Shown: positions 7,662-16,345, numbered from the stretch's first letter. The stretch is 64,000 nt of DNA from Myroides odoratimimus (GCF_030326305.1 NZ_JACAKB010000003.1:124163-188162), one strand, 5' to 3'. The notes: generated by a model not told the origin, from the sequence alone. Numbers and translations are program-made.

Positions 7662-8375
7662 ATGCTTAGAAATGTGATGCTAGATAGTCTACTCTTTTTT
7701 GATATTGAGACAGTGCCAGAAGTACCTGCTTTTAGTGATCTAGACGAGGAGATGCAAAATCTATATGATATCAAAACGGCCTATCAGAGAAGAGATGGAC
7801 AGACTGCAGAGGAGTTTTATGACCGTGCAGGGATTTGGGCAGAGTTTGGTAAGGTGGTGTGTATCTCAGTAGGATATTTCACGTATAAGAATGGAGATAG
7901 ACAGTTTAGAGTCAAGTCCTTTGCAGGAGAGGAACGCCATTTATTACAAGAATTTTCTAATTTAATAGATGAGTATTTTAATGAGCCTACTCGCGTTCTA
8001 TGTGGGCATAATATTAAGGAGTTTGATATTCCCTTCGTGGTAAGGCGAATGTTGATAAATGAGGTAAAAATCCCCAATAAACTGTGTATTATTGGGAAAA
8101 AACCGTGGGAGGTGAATCATCTAGATACTATGGAAATGTGGAAGATAGGAGATTATAAAAATTTTACATCTTTAAGGCTTTTGACCAGAATATTGGGTAT
8201 ACCCTCTCCTAAAGATGATATAGACGGTAGTGAGGTGGCTAAGGTGTATTATGAAGATAAGGATATTGACAGAATTATAGTGTATTGTGAGAAAGATGTG
8301 GTAGCAGTGGCACAGGTTTTGCTGAGATTTAAGCGTGAGGAACTATTAAGTCAGAGCGAGATATTTTCTGTTTAA
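7662..8375 (+). CDS. Predicted 3'-5' exonuclease related to the PolB exonuclease domain
   Basis: A DEDD-type nuclease of the family described as 3'-5' exonucleases related to the exonuclease domain of DNA polymerase B. The first catalytic motif FFDIETVPE gives Asp14 and Glu16. The family block YDRAGIWAEFGKVVCISVGYF is present, as is GHNIKEFDIPF with the second catalytic Asp, and YCEKDVVAVAQVLLR with the last one. The length (237 residues) is that of a stand-alone exonuclease. The start at 7662 follows the upstream stop by three bases; an in-frame Met five codons later (7677) is equally possible. The gene probably acts in DNA repair, but the exact substrate is not known. Confidence 0.88.
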   Translation: MLRNVMLDSLLFFDIETVPEVPAFSDLDEEMQNLYDIKTAYQRRDGQTAEEFYDRAGIWAEFGKVVCISVGYFTYKNGDRQFRVKSFAGEERHLLQEFSNLIDEYFNEPTRVLCGHNIKEFDIPFVVRRMLINEVKIPNKLCIIGKKPWEVNHLDTMEMWKIGDYKNFTSLRLLTRILGIPSPKDDIDGSEVAKVYYEDKDIDRIIVYCEKDVVAVAQVLLRFKREELLSQSEIFSV

Positions 8376-8411
8376 GTTAAAGAAATATTAAAAAACATTG
8401 GTTAGTGCTTG

Positions 8412-8439
8412 TTGTTAAAATAAATTTTTTCTAATTTTG
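8412..8439 (+). promoter_or_regulatory. promoter of a short transcript (-33 TTG and -7 TAATTTTG)
   Basis: TTG at 8412-8414 is separated by 17 bases from TAATTTTG at 8432-8439, a very good match to the Bacteroidota promoter. The start would be near 8445, giving an RNA of about 160 bases ending at the terminator at 8606. Confidence 0.65.
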
Positions 8440-8460
8440 ACTTCAAATAAGAAAATAGTA

Positions 8461-8538
8461 ATGCAGATAATTTATTCAAATATGGTTTATTCAACAAAAT
8501 GTGTATTCTCTAAGAAGAATGCATCGTTTATGGTATAG
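8461..8538 (+). CDS. possible 25-codon small ORF in a short transcript
   Basis: The frame begins ATG CAG ATA ATT and ends TAG, encoding 25 residues (MQIIYSNMVYSTK, then CVFSKKNASFMV). It sits about 16 bases downstream of the predicted transcription start and 31 bases before a terminator hairpin, so it would be the only ORF in that RNA. The unit could equally be a non-coding small RNA. No homologue is recognised. Confidence 0.3.
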   Translation: MQIIYSNMVYSTKCVFSKKNASFMV

Positions 8539-8568
8539 AGCTATCTTTGGATAATTATAAAGATATTT

Positions 8569-8606
8569 AATAAGCCTCTGTACCTCACAGGGGCTTATTT
8601 TTTTTA
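8569..8606 (+). terminator. terminator of the first short transcript
   Basis: AATAAGCC/GGCTTATT plus CTGT/ACAG form a twelve-pair stem with a five-base loop, followed by a run of nine or more T. Confidence 0.85.
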
Positions 8607-8633
8607 AAGAAAGAAACATATAAAAATAAAGTA

Positions 8634-8738
8634 ATGAATTTAGTCTATAATCTATTAACATCAACATCGTATAAGGAAATTTGTTTTCCTAAGCATTCGA
8701 TGTATATAGATGTAGCCAAGAGAGATAGCTTGTTTTGA
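8634..8738 (+). CDS. possible 34-codon small ORF in a second short transcript
   Basis: The frame runs from ATG to TGA and encodes MNLVYNLLTSTSYKEICFPK followed by HSMYIDVAKRDSLF. It lies between two terminators (8569-8606 and 8769-8806), so it belongs to its own short unit. It weakly resembles the preceding 25-codon ORF in position of Tyr, Ser/Thr and a single Cys-x-x-Ser/Lys, but this may be chance. No clear -7 element lies in front of it. Confidence 0.3.
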   Translation: MNLVYNLLTSTSYKEICFPKHSMYIDVAKRDSLF

Positions 8739-8768
8739 TTATACTATTTTTATAGTTAAGAGTTAATA

Positions 8769-8806
8769 AGAAGGTCCTTTTGGCAGATAGCTGAAAGGGC
8801 CTTTTT
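8769..8806 (+). terminator. terminator of the second short transcript
   Basis: AAGGTCCTTT pairs with AAAGGGCCTT (one T-G pair) around a thirteen-base loop and is followed by T residues. Confidence 0.7.
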
Positions 8807-8838
8807 GTATAGTGTCAATTTTATAAATTATTAAGAGA

Positions 8839-9288
8839 ATGGAAAGTAAAGTTTTAAAAGTATTGGGCTTCTCAGTAAGGGAGCAACAATTCGCTGTAAA
8901 GACAGCCAACTACTCTTTCACAGTGAAAGATGGAAGAGAACTAGTAAGAGACGTGAATGCGAACTCTGCAGAGTTGCTATTAGCTAAGCTAGCAGGTAGT
9001 ATCCACGCAGTGGGAAAATTAATCGGTAATACATTGGGGTTAGATCTAAAGTCTATCCAGATAGAAGTATCTGGTGTGATAAAAGGAGAGGGGTTCGAAA
9101 AGGATAGTTTAGACCACTTCAACAGAGTAGATGTAATCGTAAAACCTACTTCTGAGGCATCTATAGTGTTGCTAAAAGAATGGTTGGATGCTGTAAAATC
9201 AGCTTGTCCAATGTTTGCAAATTTTAAAGAAAAAACTCCTACTATCGTTACGTTAGTCAAGGAATATGACCAAGTAAAAGTAGCATAG
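8839..9288 (+). CDS. OsmC-family protein lacking the peroxidatic cysteine
   Basis: OsmC/Ohr-fold protein of 149 residues. Family members reduce organic hydroperoxides with two conserved cysteines. The strand-helix order is visible: NYSFTVKDGRELVRDVNANSAELLLAKLAGS, then a beta block around SIQIEVSGVIKGEG, and the C-terminal helix with SACPMFANF. The second conserved cysteine is present (Cys123). At the position of the first, in the long central helix, there is Ser54 (KLAGSIHAVG). The protein is therefore probably not a normal thiol peroxidase and may bind a ligand instead. It is monocistronic; no clear promoter element was found. Confidence 0.82.
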   Translation: MESKVLKVLGFSVREQQFAVKTANYSFTVKDGRELVRDVNANSAELLLAKLAGSIHAVGKLIGNTLGLDLKSIQIEVSGVIKGEGFEKDSLDHFNRVDVIVKPTSEASIVLLKEWLDAVKSACPMFANFKEKTPTIVTLVKEYDQVKVA

Positions 9289-9310
9289 TATGTCTGTATA
9301 TTCTGTAAAA

Positions 9311-9369
9311 ATTGTGGTATAGTATAGATGTTTAATTAGTTTATTAGATAGCTTATACTATATCACAAT
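9311..9369. promoter_or_regulatory. 16-bp inverted repeat upstream of the ABC ATPase gene
   Basis: The arms 9311-9326 and 9354-9369 (ATTGTGGTATAGTATA and its complement with one mismatch) are separated by 27 bases. It lies just before the -7 element at 9377. It could be an operator, or an attenuating hairpin for osmC read-through; there is no strong T-run after it. Confidence 0.4.
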
Positions 9370-9376
9370 TATTATA

Positions 9377-9384
9377 TATTTTTG
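9377..9384 (+). promoter_or_regulatory. -7 promoter element of the ABC ATPase gene
   Basis: TATTTTTG fits TAnnTTTG, 31 bases before the start codon. Confidence 0.5.
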
Positions 9385-9414
9385 TTATTCTAGTGATCGT
9401 ACTGAATATTAAAA

Positions 9415-11100
9415 ATGAAAGAAGATATACCTATATTATCTGTAAAGGATTTACAAATCGATTTTCTGAAAGAGAAATCTTGGAATACTATTATCAAAAG
9501 GAGTTCTTTTGATATTTATGCAAACGAGATTCTTGGTGTAGTAGGAGAGTCGGGTTCTGGTAAGTCAGTTACATCACTTGCATTAATGGGGCTATTGCCT
9601 CGAGAGATATCTCGTATTAGCTCGGGTAATATCGTGTTTGAAGGAAATGATATTACGCATAATACAGATAGTGAGTTCCGACTGTTGCGTGGAGCTCAGA
9701 TATCTATGATATTTCAGGAGCCGATGAGTGCTCTAAATCCTTCTATTACTTGTGGCGAACAGGTAGCTGAGATACTTCGAGAGCATACTTCGCTCAAAGG
9801 AAAGGCTTTAAGAGAAGAGGTGTTGCGCCTTTTTGATAGAGTTAAATTGCCGAATCCTAATCAAGTTTATACTAAATATCCTCACCAAATCTCTGGTGGA
9901 CAAAAGCAAAGAGTCATGATCGCAATGGCGGTGGCGTGTAAGCCTAAGCTACTGATAGCTGATGAGCCTACGACAGCATTAGATGTGACTGTGCAAAACG
10001 AAATCATTAATCTACTGAAAGATCTACAGCGCGATAATAAGATGAGTATCTTATTTATCTCTCATGATCTGAATCTAGTGTCGTCTATCAGTGACCGTAT
10101 TCTAGTGATGTATAAAGGGGATATCGTAGAACAAGGAAAGTCAACAGAAGTGTTTAACCATCCACAAGATATGTATACCAAAGCCTTAGTAGCATCTAGA
10201 CCTTCTCTTACAGAGCGACTAAAAAGACTGTCTACCATAGGAGACTTCCTGAATAATAAGGTGGTTAGAGATGTGGTGACTACTGAGGATAGAAAAGATA
10301 GATTAGAGAAATTATACAGTAATGCTCCGTTGCTAGAGATTAGGAATGTGTTTAAGGATTATGTCATTAATGGAGGGCTGTTTAAAAAAGGGGTGTTCCA
10401 TGCGTTACAAGACATCAGCTTTAATGTCTATGAAGGAGAGACTCTTGGACTAGTAGGAGAGAGTGGGTGTGGTAAATCTACATTAGGCAATGTCATTCTA
10501 CAACTAGATAGAGCTACTAAAGGACAGATATTCTATAAAGGTCAAGACATCACGAAGCTTTCTTCTAAAGCGTTTAGGGTGTTTAGAAAAGATATACAGA
10601 TTATATTTCAAGATCCTTATTCGTCTTTAAACCCTCGTCTGACCGTAGGTGAGGCAATCTTAGAACCTATGAAGGTACACAAGATAGGAAGTAGTGATGC
10701 GGATAGAAAGGAGAGAGTAATAGAAATACTGTACCGAGTAGGGCTAGACGAATCTGTATTTAGTCGTTATCCACATGAGTTCTCTGGAGGGCAGAGACAG
10801 CGTATCGGTATCGCTAGGACGATAGCTGTGCAACCTAAACTGATCATCTGCGATGAGTCTGTGTCTGCACTAGATATATCTGTACAAGCTCAGGTGCTGA
10901 ATCTACTAAACGATTTAAAGGATAAGTATAACTTTACCTATATATTTATATCTCATGATCTATCTGTAGTAAAGTATATGTCTGATCAGGTGATGGTGAT
11001 GAATAAAGGTAAGATAGAGGAGATAGGCGAGGCAGATGAATTATATACTCACCCTAAGACAGCTTACACAAAAGGATTGATTAGTTCTATCCCGAAATAA
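9415..11100 (+). CDS. Double ABC-transporter ATPase of the oligopeptide/dipeptide/nickel type
   Basis: One 561-residue polypeptide with two complete ATP-binding cassettes, as in YejF or fused DppD-DppF. Cassette 1 has Walker A GESGSGKS (44-51), the signature ISGGQKQR and the Walker B LLIADEPTTALD. Cassette 2 has GESGCGKST, FSGGQRQR and LIICDESVSALD. In the second Walker B the usual DEP reads DES, but the catalytic Glu is kept. It would energise import of peptides through membrane permeases that are not encoded in this window, so the ATPase gene is separated from its partners. A terminator follows immediately. Confidence 0.93.
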   Translation: MKEDIPILSVKDLQIDFLKEKSWNTIIKRSSFDIYANEILGVVGESGSGKSVTSLALMGLLPREISRISSGNIVFEGNDITHNTDSEFRLLRGAQISMIFQEPMSALNPSITCGEQVAEILREHTSLKGKALREEVLRLFDRVKLPNPNQVYTKYPHQISGGQKQRVMIAMAVACKPKLLIADEPTTALDVTVQNEIINLLKDLQRDNKMSILFISHDLNLVSSISDRILVMYKGDIVEQGKSTEVFNHPQDMYTKALVASRPSLTERLKRLSTIGDFLNNKVVRDVVTTEDRKDRLEKLYSNAPLLEIRNVFKDYVINGGLFKKGVFHALQDISFNVYEGETLGLVGESGCGKSTLGNVILQLDRATKGQIFYKGQDITKLSSKAFRVFRKDIQIIFQDPYSSLNPRLTVGEAILEPMKVHKIGSSDADRKERVIEILYRVGLDESVFSRYPHEFSGGQRQRIGIARTIAVQPKLIICDESVSALDISVQAQVLNLLNDLKDKYNFTYIFISHDLSVVKYMSDQVMVMNKGKIEEIGEADELYTHPKTAYTKGLISSIPK

Positions 11101-11106
11101 GATATA

Positions 11107-11137
11107 GTAAAAAAGCTCCGATAGTGGAGCTTTTTTA
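11107..11137. terminator. bidirectional terminator between ABC ATPase and saccharopine dehydrogenase-like gene
   Basis: AAAAGCTCC and GGAGCTTTT form the stem, with A-run and T-run on the two sides. It fits both converging genes. Confidence 0.85.
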
Positions 11138-11138
11138 G

Positions 11139-12494
11139 TTAGTTATATCCTGAATATGGAACTTCTTCTTCTATAAAGTGAATGCCATTCTCTTCTAGTT
11201 CTTTCAGAATAGGACTATACACTTCCTCTTCTATAGGCATCTGTACACCTGGTGTGGTGATGATTCCTTTTAAGATTTTTAGAGTAGCGATAGCTACAGG
11301 AAGACCTACTGTCTTAGCCATAGCAGTATAGATCTGATTATCTCCTATACAGACCATACGAGAGTCTATCTGATGATTCTGCCCATGTAGTTCGTATCCT
11401 ATCTTGTGGTACATAACGATCATGTCTTTATCTTCAGGACTTAATGACCAAGAGTCGCTTAGTATCTTCTCTAAGATCTGTGCTGGAGTCGCTTTTTTTA
11501 ATCCTATTTTTTTAGTTGGGTTGAATAGGTCTAACTCTAATAGTTTATCCCATATAATGTCATCTTGGTCAATACCTAGTGCTAATCTTAGTTTGGTCTC
11601 TACAGTATCGGTAGGGTGATAGGGCAAGTATGAGTTGATAAACTCTCTGTAAGACATCTCTTCAGAATTATCAATAGTATAGCTATCATCTGTTATTCCT
11701 AATTCTACAAAAAGATTCCAAGCTCTAGAGTATCCTACTCTTCTGATAGTCCCTCTAAAGATGGTCTTAGCATCGTGAAGTCCATAGACATCTTTGTATT
11801 TTAGTGAATCTCTATTAGCATACGCTTCAAACTTTCCATATCCTTCTACATCTAAAAACTCAGTACGTCTAAATACTTTGTTGTAAGGAATGTATTTATA
11901 TTGACCTTCTTGTAAGAATTTAGCCGCACCACCTTGTCCTGCTAATACTACATTGCGAGGGTTCCAAGTGAATTTATAATTCCATAGATTATTGTCAGAT
12001 TCTGGAGCGATTAGTCCACCACAGAAAGATTCAAAAGAGATGACTTTGCCTCCTTTCTTTTGGATATCGTGTATGATCTTCATCGCACTCATATGATCTA
12101 TACCTGGGTCTAAGCCTATTTCGTTCATGAAGATGAGATTGTTCTTAGTTACCTCTTCATTGAGTTCTTGCATAGCAGGGCTGATGTAAGATGCCGTAAC
12201 CATGTGTTTTTTATATTTCACACAGTCTTTAGCTAGTTCTAAGTGATATATGGCAGGTAGCATTGAGACTACGATGTCTGCTTTTTGCACTAAACTTTGT
12301 CGTTCTGTTTCGTTGAATAGGTCAAATGCGATTGCAGTAGCATTTGGGTGATTCATCGCTTTTTGTTGTGCAGATTCTAGAGATAGATCTCCTATAGTAA
12401 GGTGTAAGTTCTCTGACTCTGATTTGTCTAAGAGATACTTGATTAATGAAGAGCTGGATCTACCTGCTCCTACGATTAAAATTTCTTTTGTCAT
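11139..12494 (-). CDS. Saccharopine dehydrogenase-family oxidoreductase
   Basis: NAD(P)-dependent oxidoreductase of the saccharopine dehydrogenase / homospermidine synthase fold. The 451 residues begin with a Rossmann motif (GAGRSSSSLIKYL, residues 8-20). The catalytic-domain block NEIGLDPGIDHMSAMKIIHD is the hallmark of saccharopine reductase-type enzymes, and the C-terminal part contains MVCIGDNQIYTAMAKTVGLP. In Bacteroidota such genes are generally annotated as saccharopine dehydrogenase and may act in lysine degradation; that assignment is by family only. It is monocistronic with a promoter element at 12521-12528 and shares the terminator at 11107 with the ABC ATPase gene. Confidence 0.87.
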   Translation of the reverse strand: MTKEILIVGAGRSSSSLIKYLLDKSESENLHLTIGDLSLESAQQKAMNHPNATAIAFDLFNETERQSLVQKADIVVSMLPAIYHLELAKDCVKYKKHMVTASYISPAMQELNEEVTKNNLIFMNEIGLDPGIDHMSAMKIIHDIQKKGGKVISFESFCGGLIAPESDNNLWNYKFTWNPRNVVLAGQGGAAKFLQEGQYKYIPYNKVFRRTEFLDVEGYGKFEAYANRDSLKYKDVYGLHDAKTIFRGTIRRVGYSRAWNLFVELGITDDSYTIDNSEEMSYREFINSYLPYHPTDTVETKLRLALGIDQDDIIWDKLLELDLFNPTKKIGLKKATPAQILEKILSDSWSLSPEDKDMIVMYHKIGYELHGQNHQIDSRMVCIGDNQIYTAMAKTVGLPVAIATLKILKGIITTPGVQMPIEEEVYSPILKELEENGIHFIEEEVPYSGYN

Positions 12495-12520
12495 AATATT
12501 CTGGTTGGTTTTTCAAGATA

Positions 12521-12528
12521 CAAAATTA
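12521..12528 (-). promoter_or_regulatory. -7 promoter element of the saccharopine dehydrogenase-like gene
   Basis: Minus-strand TAATTTTG, a full match to TAnnTTTG, 27 bases before the start codon. Confidence 0.6.
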
Positions 12529-12590
12529 GTAGTTCCATAAATAGATTAAATTCTACAAATTTTTTAATGTGCTATTTGTCTGATAAGTTG

Positions 12591-12598
12591 TATATTTG
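12591..12598 (+). promoter_or_regulatory. -7 promoter element of the DUF423 gene
   Basis: TATATTTG, 12 bases before the start codon, giving a very short leader. Confidence 0.55.
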
Positions 12599-12610
12599 AA
12601 AGAAAAATAA

Positions 12611-13006
12611 ATGGGACGAAAAGTTATATTTATAGCTGCTATAATCGGCGCAATTGGTATTGTGCTAGGGGCTTTTGGAGCTCACGGTCTAAAGAAAGTT
12701 GTAACAGAAGCTCAAGTGGCTACTTTTGAAATAGGCGTTCGTTACCAAATGTACCACGCACTTTTTTTACTTTTTATAGGTATATGCGGAATATTTTCAG
12801 ACAAGGCTAAAAAAATAGTTATGTATCTGGTTTTGTTTGGAATATTGTTCTTCTGCGGTTCTATATACCTTCTTACCTTTAAAGATATGATAACCATAGA
12901 CTTAAGAGTTATTGGGCCAATTACTCCTGTAGGAGGGGTATTGTTCATTGTTGCATGGCTATATGCTGGAATTCAGGCGTATAAAAGTAAAAACATGATT
13001 AAATAA
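12611..13006 (+). CDS. DUF423 (YwdK-family) inner-membrane protein
   Basis: A small integral membrane protein of unknown function, 131 residues with four hydrophobic helices. The family signature is clear: a first helix with IGAIGIVLGAFGAHGLKK, then the conserved FEIGVRYQMYHALFLLF, and a last block VIGPITPVGGVLFIVAWLYAG. The length is typical of the family. The gene is directly upstream of pckA but has its own promoter, so a functional link is not implied. Confidence 0.9.
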   Translation: MGRKVIFIAAIIGAIGIVLGAFGAHGLKKVVTEAQVATFEIGVRYQMYHALFLLFIGICGIFSDKAKKIVMYLVLFGILFFCGSIYLLTFKDMITIDLRVIGPITPVGGVLFIVAWLYAGIQAYKSKNMIK

Positions 13007-13039
13007 TTCTTTTGTATATTTATATTTTAAATTTATTTC

Positions 13040-13047
13040 TAAGTTTG
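13040..13047 (+). promoter_or_regulatory. -7 promoter element of pckA
   Basis: TAAGTTTG, 27 bases before the pckA start, a full match to TAnnTTTG. Confidence 0.6.
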
Positions 13048-13074
13048 CAAACAAATTAATACACAACCTAAATA

Positions 13075-14694
13075 ATGAAAATGGATATTTCTGAATCAAT
13101 TTCACTGGAAAAATATGGTATTAAAGATGTTGTAGAGGTAATTTATAATCCTTCGTACGACGTTTTATATAAAGAAGAAACTAACCCTAACTTGACAGGG
13201 TATGATAAAGGAGTTGTAACTGAGCTAGGTGCAGTTAACGTAATGACTGGAGAGTTTACAGGACGTTCTCCTAAAGATAAATACATCGTTAAAGATTCAG
13301 TTACAGAAAATACAGTATGGTGGAATTCACCAGAATCTCCAAATGACAACAAACCAATCGACAACAGAACTTGGAATGCTTTAAAAGAGAATACTGTTAA
13401 TCAGTTATCTGGTAAAAGATTATTCGTTGTTGATGCATTTTGTGGAGCTAACGAGAATACTCGTTTAAAAGTTAGATTTATTATGGAAGTAGCGTGGCAA
13501 GCGCACTTCGTAACTAATATGTTTATCCGTCCTACTGCAGAAGAGTTAGCTAACTTCGGTGAGCCAGACTTCGTAGTAATGAACGGTTCTAAAACTACTT
13601 TTAAAGATTATAAAGATTACGGATTAAACTCTGAGGTTTATATTGCGTTCAACTTGACTGAGAAAATTCAAGTTATCGGTGGTACTTGGTACGGTGGTGA
13701 GATGAAAAAAGGTATGTTCGCAATGATGAACTACTATTTACCTCTTCAAGGAATGGCTGCTATGCACTGTTCTGCTAACAAAGGTAAAGATGGTGACGTA
13801 GCTGTATTCTTTGGATTATCAGGTACAGGTAAAACAACTTTATCAACTGACCCAAAACGTGAGTTAATCGGAGACGATGAGCACGGATGGGATGACGAAG
13901 GTGTATTTAACTTCGAAGGAGGTTGCTACGCTAAGACAATCAGCTTGAGCAAAGAGAATGAACCAGATATCTATGGGGCTATCCGTCGTGATGCTTTATT
14001 AGAGAACGTTACTGTTGATGCTAATGGTGTTATTGACTTTAACGATGGTTCTGTAACACAAAATACACGTGTATCTTACCCAATCGAACATATCGAGAAT
14101 ATTGTTAAGCCTGTGTCTAAAGCTGGACATGCTACTAAAGTAATCTTCTTAACTGCAGATGCTTTTGGTGTAATGCCTCCAGTTTCTAAGTTAACTCCAG
14201 AGCAAACTAAATACTACTTCTTATCAGGATTTACTGCTAAGTTAGCTGGTACTGAGCGTGGAGTAACTAAGCCAGAGCCTACGTTCTCTGCTTGTTTCGG
14301 TAAAGCTTTCTTATCTCTACACCCAACTCAATACGGTGAGGAGCTAGTGAAGAAAATGGAAGAGCACAATGCTACTGCTTATATGGTAAACACAGGATGG
14401 AATGGTACTGGTAAGCGTATTTCTATTAAGGATACTAGAGCTATCATTGATCGTATCTTAGATGGTTCTATCGAGAATGCTGAGACTACTATTGTACCTA
14501 TCTATAACTTCGCTGTACCAACAGCTTTAGAAGGAGTAGATACAAATATTTTAGATCCTCGTAATACGTATGCTGAAGCTTCTGAATGGGAAGAGAAAGC
14601 AAAAGAATTAGCTGGATTATTCGTAGAAAACTTTAAATTATATTCTAATAATGAAGAAGGTAAAGCTCTAGTAGCTGCTGGACCTCAATTATAA
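13075..14694 (+). CDS. pckA: Phosphoenolpyruvate carboxykinase (ATP)
   Basis: Converts oxaloacetate and ATP to phosphoenolpyruvate, CO2 and ADP, the entry step of gluconeogenesis. At 539 residues it has the usual length of the ATP-dependent enzyme. Visible motifs are the substrate loop [13 protein letters not shown], the PEPCK-specific [13 protein letters not shown], the kinase-1a P-loop [11 protein letters not shown], the kinase-2 metal motif [23 protein letters not shown], and the adenine-binding region near NTGWNGTG. Codon use is biased toward the common codons of highly expressed genes (many TTC, CCA, GGT), unlike the neighbouring DUF423 gene. The start could be the second Met two codons later. 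A strong terminator follows. Confidence 0.96.
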   Translation: MKMDISESISLEKYGIKDVVEVIYNPSYDVLYKEETNPNLTGYDKGVVTELGAVNVMTGEFTGRSPKDKYIVKDSVTENTVWWNSPESPNDNKPIDNRTWNALKENTVNQLSGKRLFVVDAFCGANENTRLKVRFIMEVAWQAHFVTNMFIRPTAEELANFGEPDFVVMNGSKTTFKDYKDYGLNSEVYIAFNLTEKIQVIGGTWYGGEMKKGMFAMMNYYLPLQGMAAMHCSANKGKDGDVAVFFGLSGTGKTTLSTDPKRELIGDDEHGWDDEGVFNFEGGCYAKTISLSKENEPDIYGAIRRDALLENVTVDANGVIDFNDGSVTQNTRVSYPIEHIENIVKPVSKAGHATKVIFLTADAFGVMPPVSKLTPEQTKYYFLSGFTAKLAGTERGVTKPEPTFSACFGKAFLSLHPTQYGEELVKKMEEHNATAYMVNTGWNGTGKRISIKDTRAIIDRILDGSIENAETTIVPIYNFAVPTALEGVDTNILDPRNTYAEASEWEEKAKELAGLFVENFKLYSNNEEGKALVAAGPQL

Positions 14695-14711
14695 TATAAT
14701 CTATAACTATA

Positions 14712-14748
14712 TAAAAAGGAGATGACTATGTCATCTCCTTTTTTTTAT
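14712..14748 (+). terminator. terminator of pckA
   Basis: AAGGAGATGAC and GTCATCTCCTT form an eleven-pair stem with a three-base loop and a long T-run. Confidence 0.9.
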
Positions 14749-14783
14749 CCTTAATTGAGTTGTGTGCTTTTATTTTAAAGGTA

Positions 14784-14818
14784 TAAAAAAACCACCTCTT
14801 AAATAGGTGGTTTTTTTA
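14784..14818 (-). terminator. terminator of hemD (near-symmetric)
   Basis: ACCACCT (14791-14797) and AGGTGGT (14805-14811) with A-run on the left and T-run on the right. The pckA transcript already has its own terminator, so this one mainly serves the leftward hemD transcript. Confidence 0.8.
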
Positions 14819-14834
14819 TAATATAAATAGGATA

Positions 14835-15578
14835 TTATTTATTTACTTGTTGAATGTATTTTTCTAAAGCCATAGTCATAGATGGTGTTCCTGGTGCAGG
14901 AGCCATAATGTCTACTCTTAAGTTATTGTCTAAAGCTTCTTTCTGTGTTGTAGTTCCAAATACAGCTATTCTAGTGTTATCTTGACTAAAGTCAGGGAAG
15001 TTTTTGAATAGAGATTTAATACCTGTAGGGCTAAAGAAAGCTAAAACATCATACTTAACATCTGCTAGGTCTGATAGATCACTCATAACAGTGCGATAGA
15101 ATGTACCAGGAGTCCAATTTACTTTTAAATCATTTAAGGTAGTTGGAACATCGTGATTTAACTGATCTGAAGCAGGAAGTAAGAAAGTCTCGTCTTTATA
15201 CTTCTTAATCAAAGGAGCTAATTCTGCAAAGTCTTTTTGACCTACATAGATTTTTCTTTTGCGATACACCACATATTTTTGCAAATAATATGCTACTGCC
15301 TCTGATTGGCAGAAGTACTTAAGTGTTTCAGGAACTTTATATCTCATTTCTTCTGCTACGCGGAAAAAGTGGTCTACAGAGTTCTTACTAGTTAGAATAA
15401 TAGCAGTGTAATTGTTTAAATCAATCTTTTGGTGTCTTACCTCTTTGGCTGGTACACCTTCTACGTGGATGAAGGGTCTAAAGTCAATTTTTACTTTGAA
15501 TTTCTGCTCTAATTCGAAGTAAGGTGAGTTTTCTACTTTAGGCTCTGGTTGAGAAACCAAAATTGTTTTCACTTTCAT
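14835..15578 (-). CDS. hemD: Uroporphyrinogen-III synthase
   Basis: Cyclises hydroxymethylbilane to uroporphyrinogen III in heme synthesis. The family is poorly conserved in sequence, so identification rests on the overall pattern. The N-terminal half has VKTILVSQPEP and the block NNYTAIILTSKNSVDHFFR. The C-terminal half has YDVLAFFSPTGIKSLFKNFP and RIAVFGTTTQKEALDN, which is the FTSPTG-type loop and GxTT signature of HemD. The length of 247 residues fits. The DUF4271 gene lies 14 bases upstream in the same transcript, an arrangement common in flavobacteria. Confidence 0.88.
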   Translation of the reverse strand: MKVKTILVSQPEPKVENSPYFELEQKFKVKIDFRPFIHVEGVPAKEVRHQKIDLNNYTAIILTSKNSVDHFFRVAEEMRYKVPETLKYFCQSEAVAYYLQKYVVYRKRKIYVGQKDFAELAPLIKKYKDETFLLPASDQLNHDVPTTLNDLKVNWTPGTFYRTVMSDLSDLADVKYDVLAFFSPTGIKSLFKNFPDFSQDNTRIAVFGTTTQKEALDNNLRVDIMAPAPGTPSMTMALEKYIQQVNK

Positions 15579-15592
15579 AATTGTACTTTTTC

Positions 15593-16267
15593 TTATAATG
15601 CTCCGTAATCTTTTAACCAGAAATATAATAATAGATAAGGAGCTATTTCAAGGGTGCAAAGATACAAAATAAAATAGAACACCTTATTTATTATTGATTT
15701 TTGGTTGTTTTTTATAAAAAGAACGTATAAAAGGATATTTGTTGCGATTAATGCAATCAACATGAATCCAATTATAAGTTTGTTGGTTATATTGTTGTAG
15801 AATAAAAGAACGTCTACTGCTAACAGTAACATTCCTATATAATTTCGATAGGTAGCTTTTTGTAGATTTAACGCATCCGAAAATTCGTCTATACCAAATG
15901 TTGTTGATATAATCTTATCTATTAAATACTTTCCGATGATAAACGTTGTTACAAAGTTTAAAATCATTAAGAACGAACCAAAATTGTAATCTGGTAGTAA
16001 TTCGAAAGCCTTTAAAGTGATTTGTATAAAGAAAGTAATAGATAAAAGCTGTACAAGTAAAAAAGATAAGGTAAAACTGTTTCTTAAGTTTGTATTATCC
16101 TTATAGATTTTTAAATACTTATTAGAGGCAGCTAGTTTTGTAAATTCAGAAAATCGGACTCCAAAGATAGTACGGTTAACAGCAATAATAGAGAATCCGA
16201 TAAAGAATAGGACTGTTGCCCAATCTTTACTAGGGAGTACACGCTCGATAAGTATTAGATTCTCCAT
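15593..16267 (-). CDS. DUF4271 integral membrane protein
   Basis: Function unknown. The 224 residues contain about six hydrophobic helices, starting with DWATVLFFIGFSIIAVNRTIF, and end with KDYGAL. DUF4271 is a Bacteroidota-restricted family that very often sits immediately upstream of hemD, as here; the functional reason is not known. A -7 element at 16276 gives a short leader. A large share of AT-rich codons is normal for membrane proteins of this genome. Confidence 0.82.
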   Translation of the reverse strand: MENLILIERVLPSKDWATVLFFIGFSIIAVNRTIFGVRFSEFTKLAASNKYLKIYKDNTNLRNSFTLSFLLVQLLSITFFIQITLKAFELLPDYNFGSFLMILNFVTTFIIGKYLIDKIISTTFGIDEFSDALNLQKATYRNYIGMLLLAVDVLLFYNNITNKLIIGFMLIALIATNILLYVLFIKNNQKSIINKVFYFILYLCTLEIAPYLLLYFWLKDYGAL

Positions 16268-16275
16268 AATATCTG

Positions 16276-16283
16276 CAAAATTA
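16276..16283 (-). promoter_or_regulatory. -7 promoter element of DUF4271-hemD
   Basis: Minus-strand TAATTTTG ending nine bases before the start codon, so the leader would be only a few bases long. Confidence 0.45.
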
Positions 16284-16345
16284 GCAAAAAAACCTTTTAG
16301 ATTGACTTTGTATTTTATTTAAGTGATAACTTTCTAGAAAAAGGT

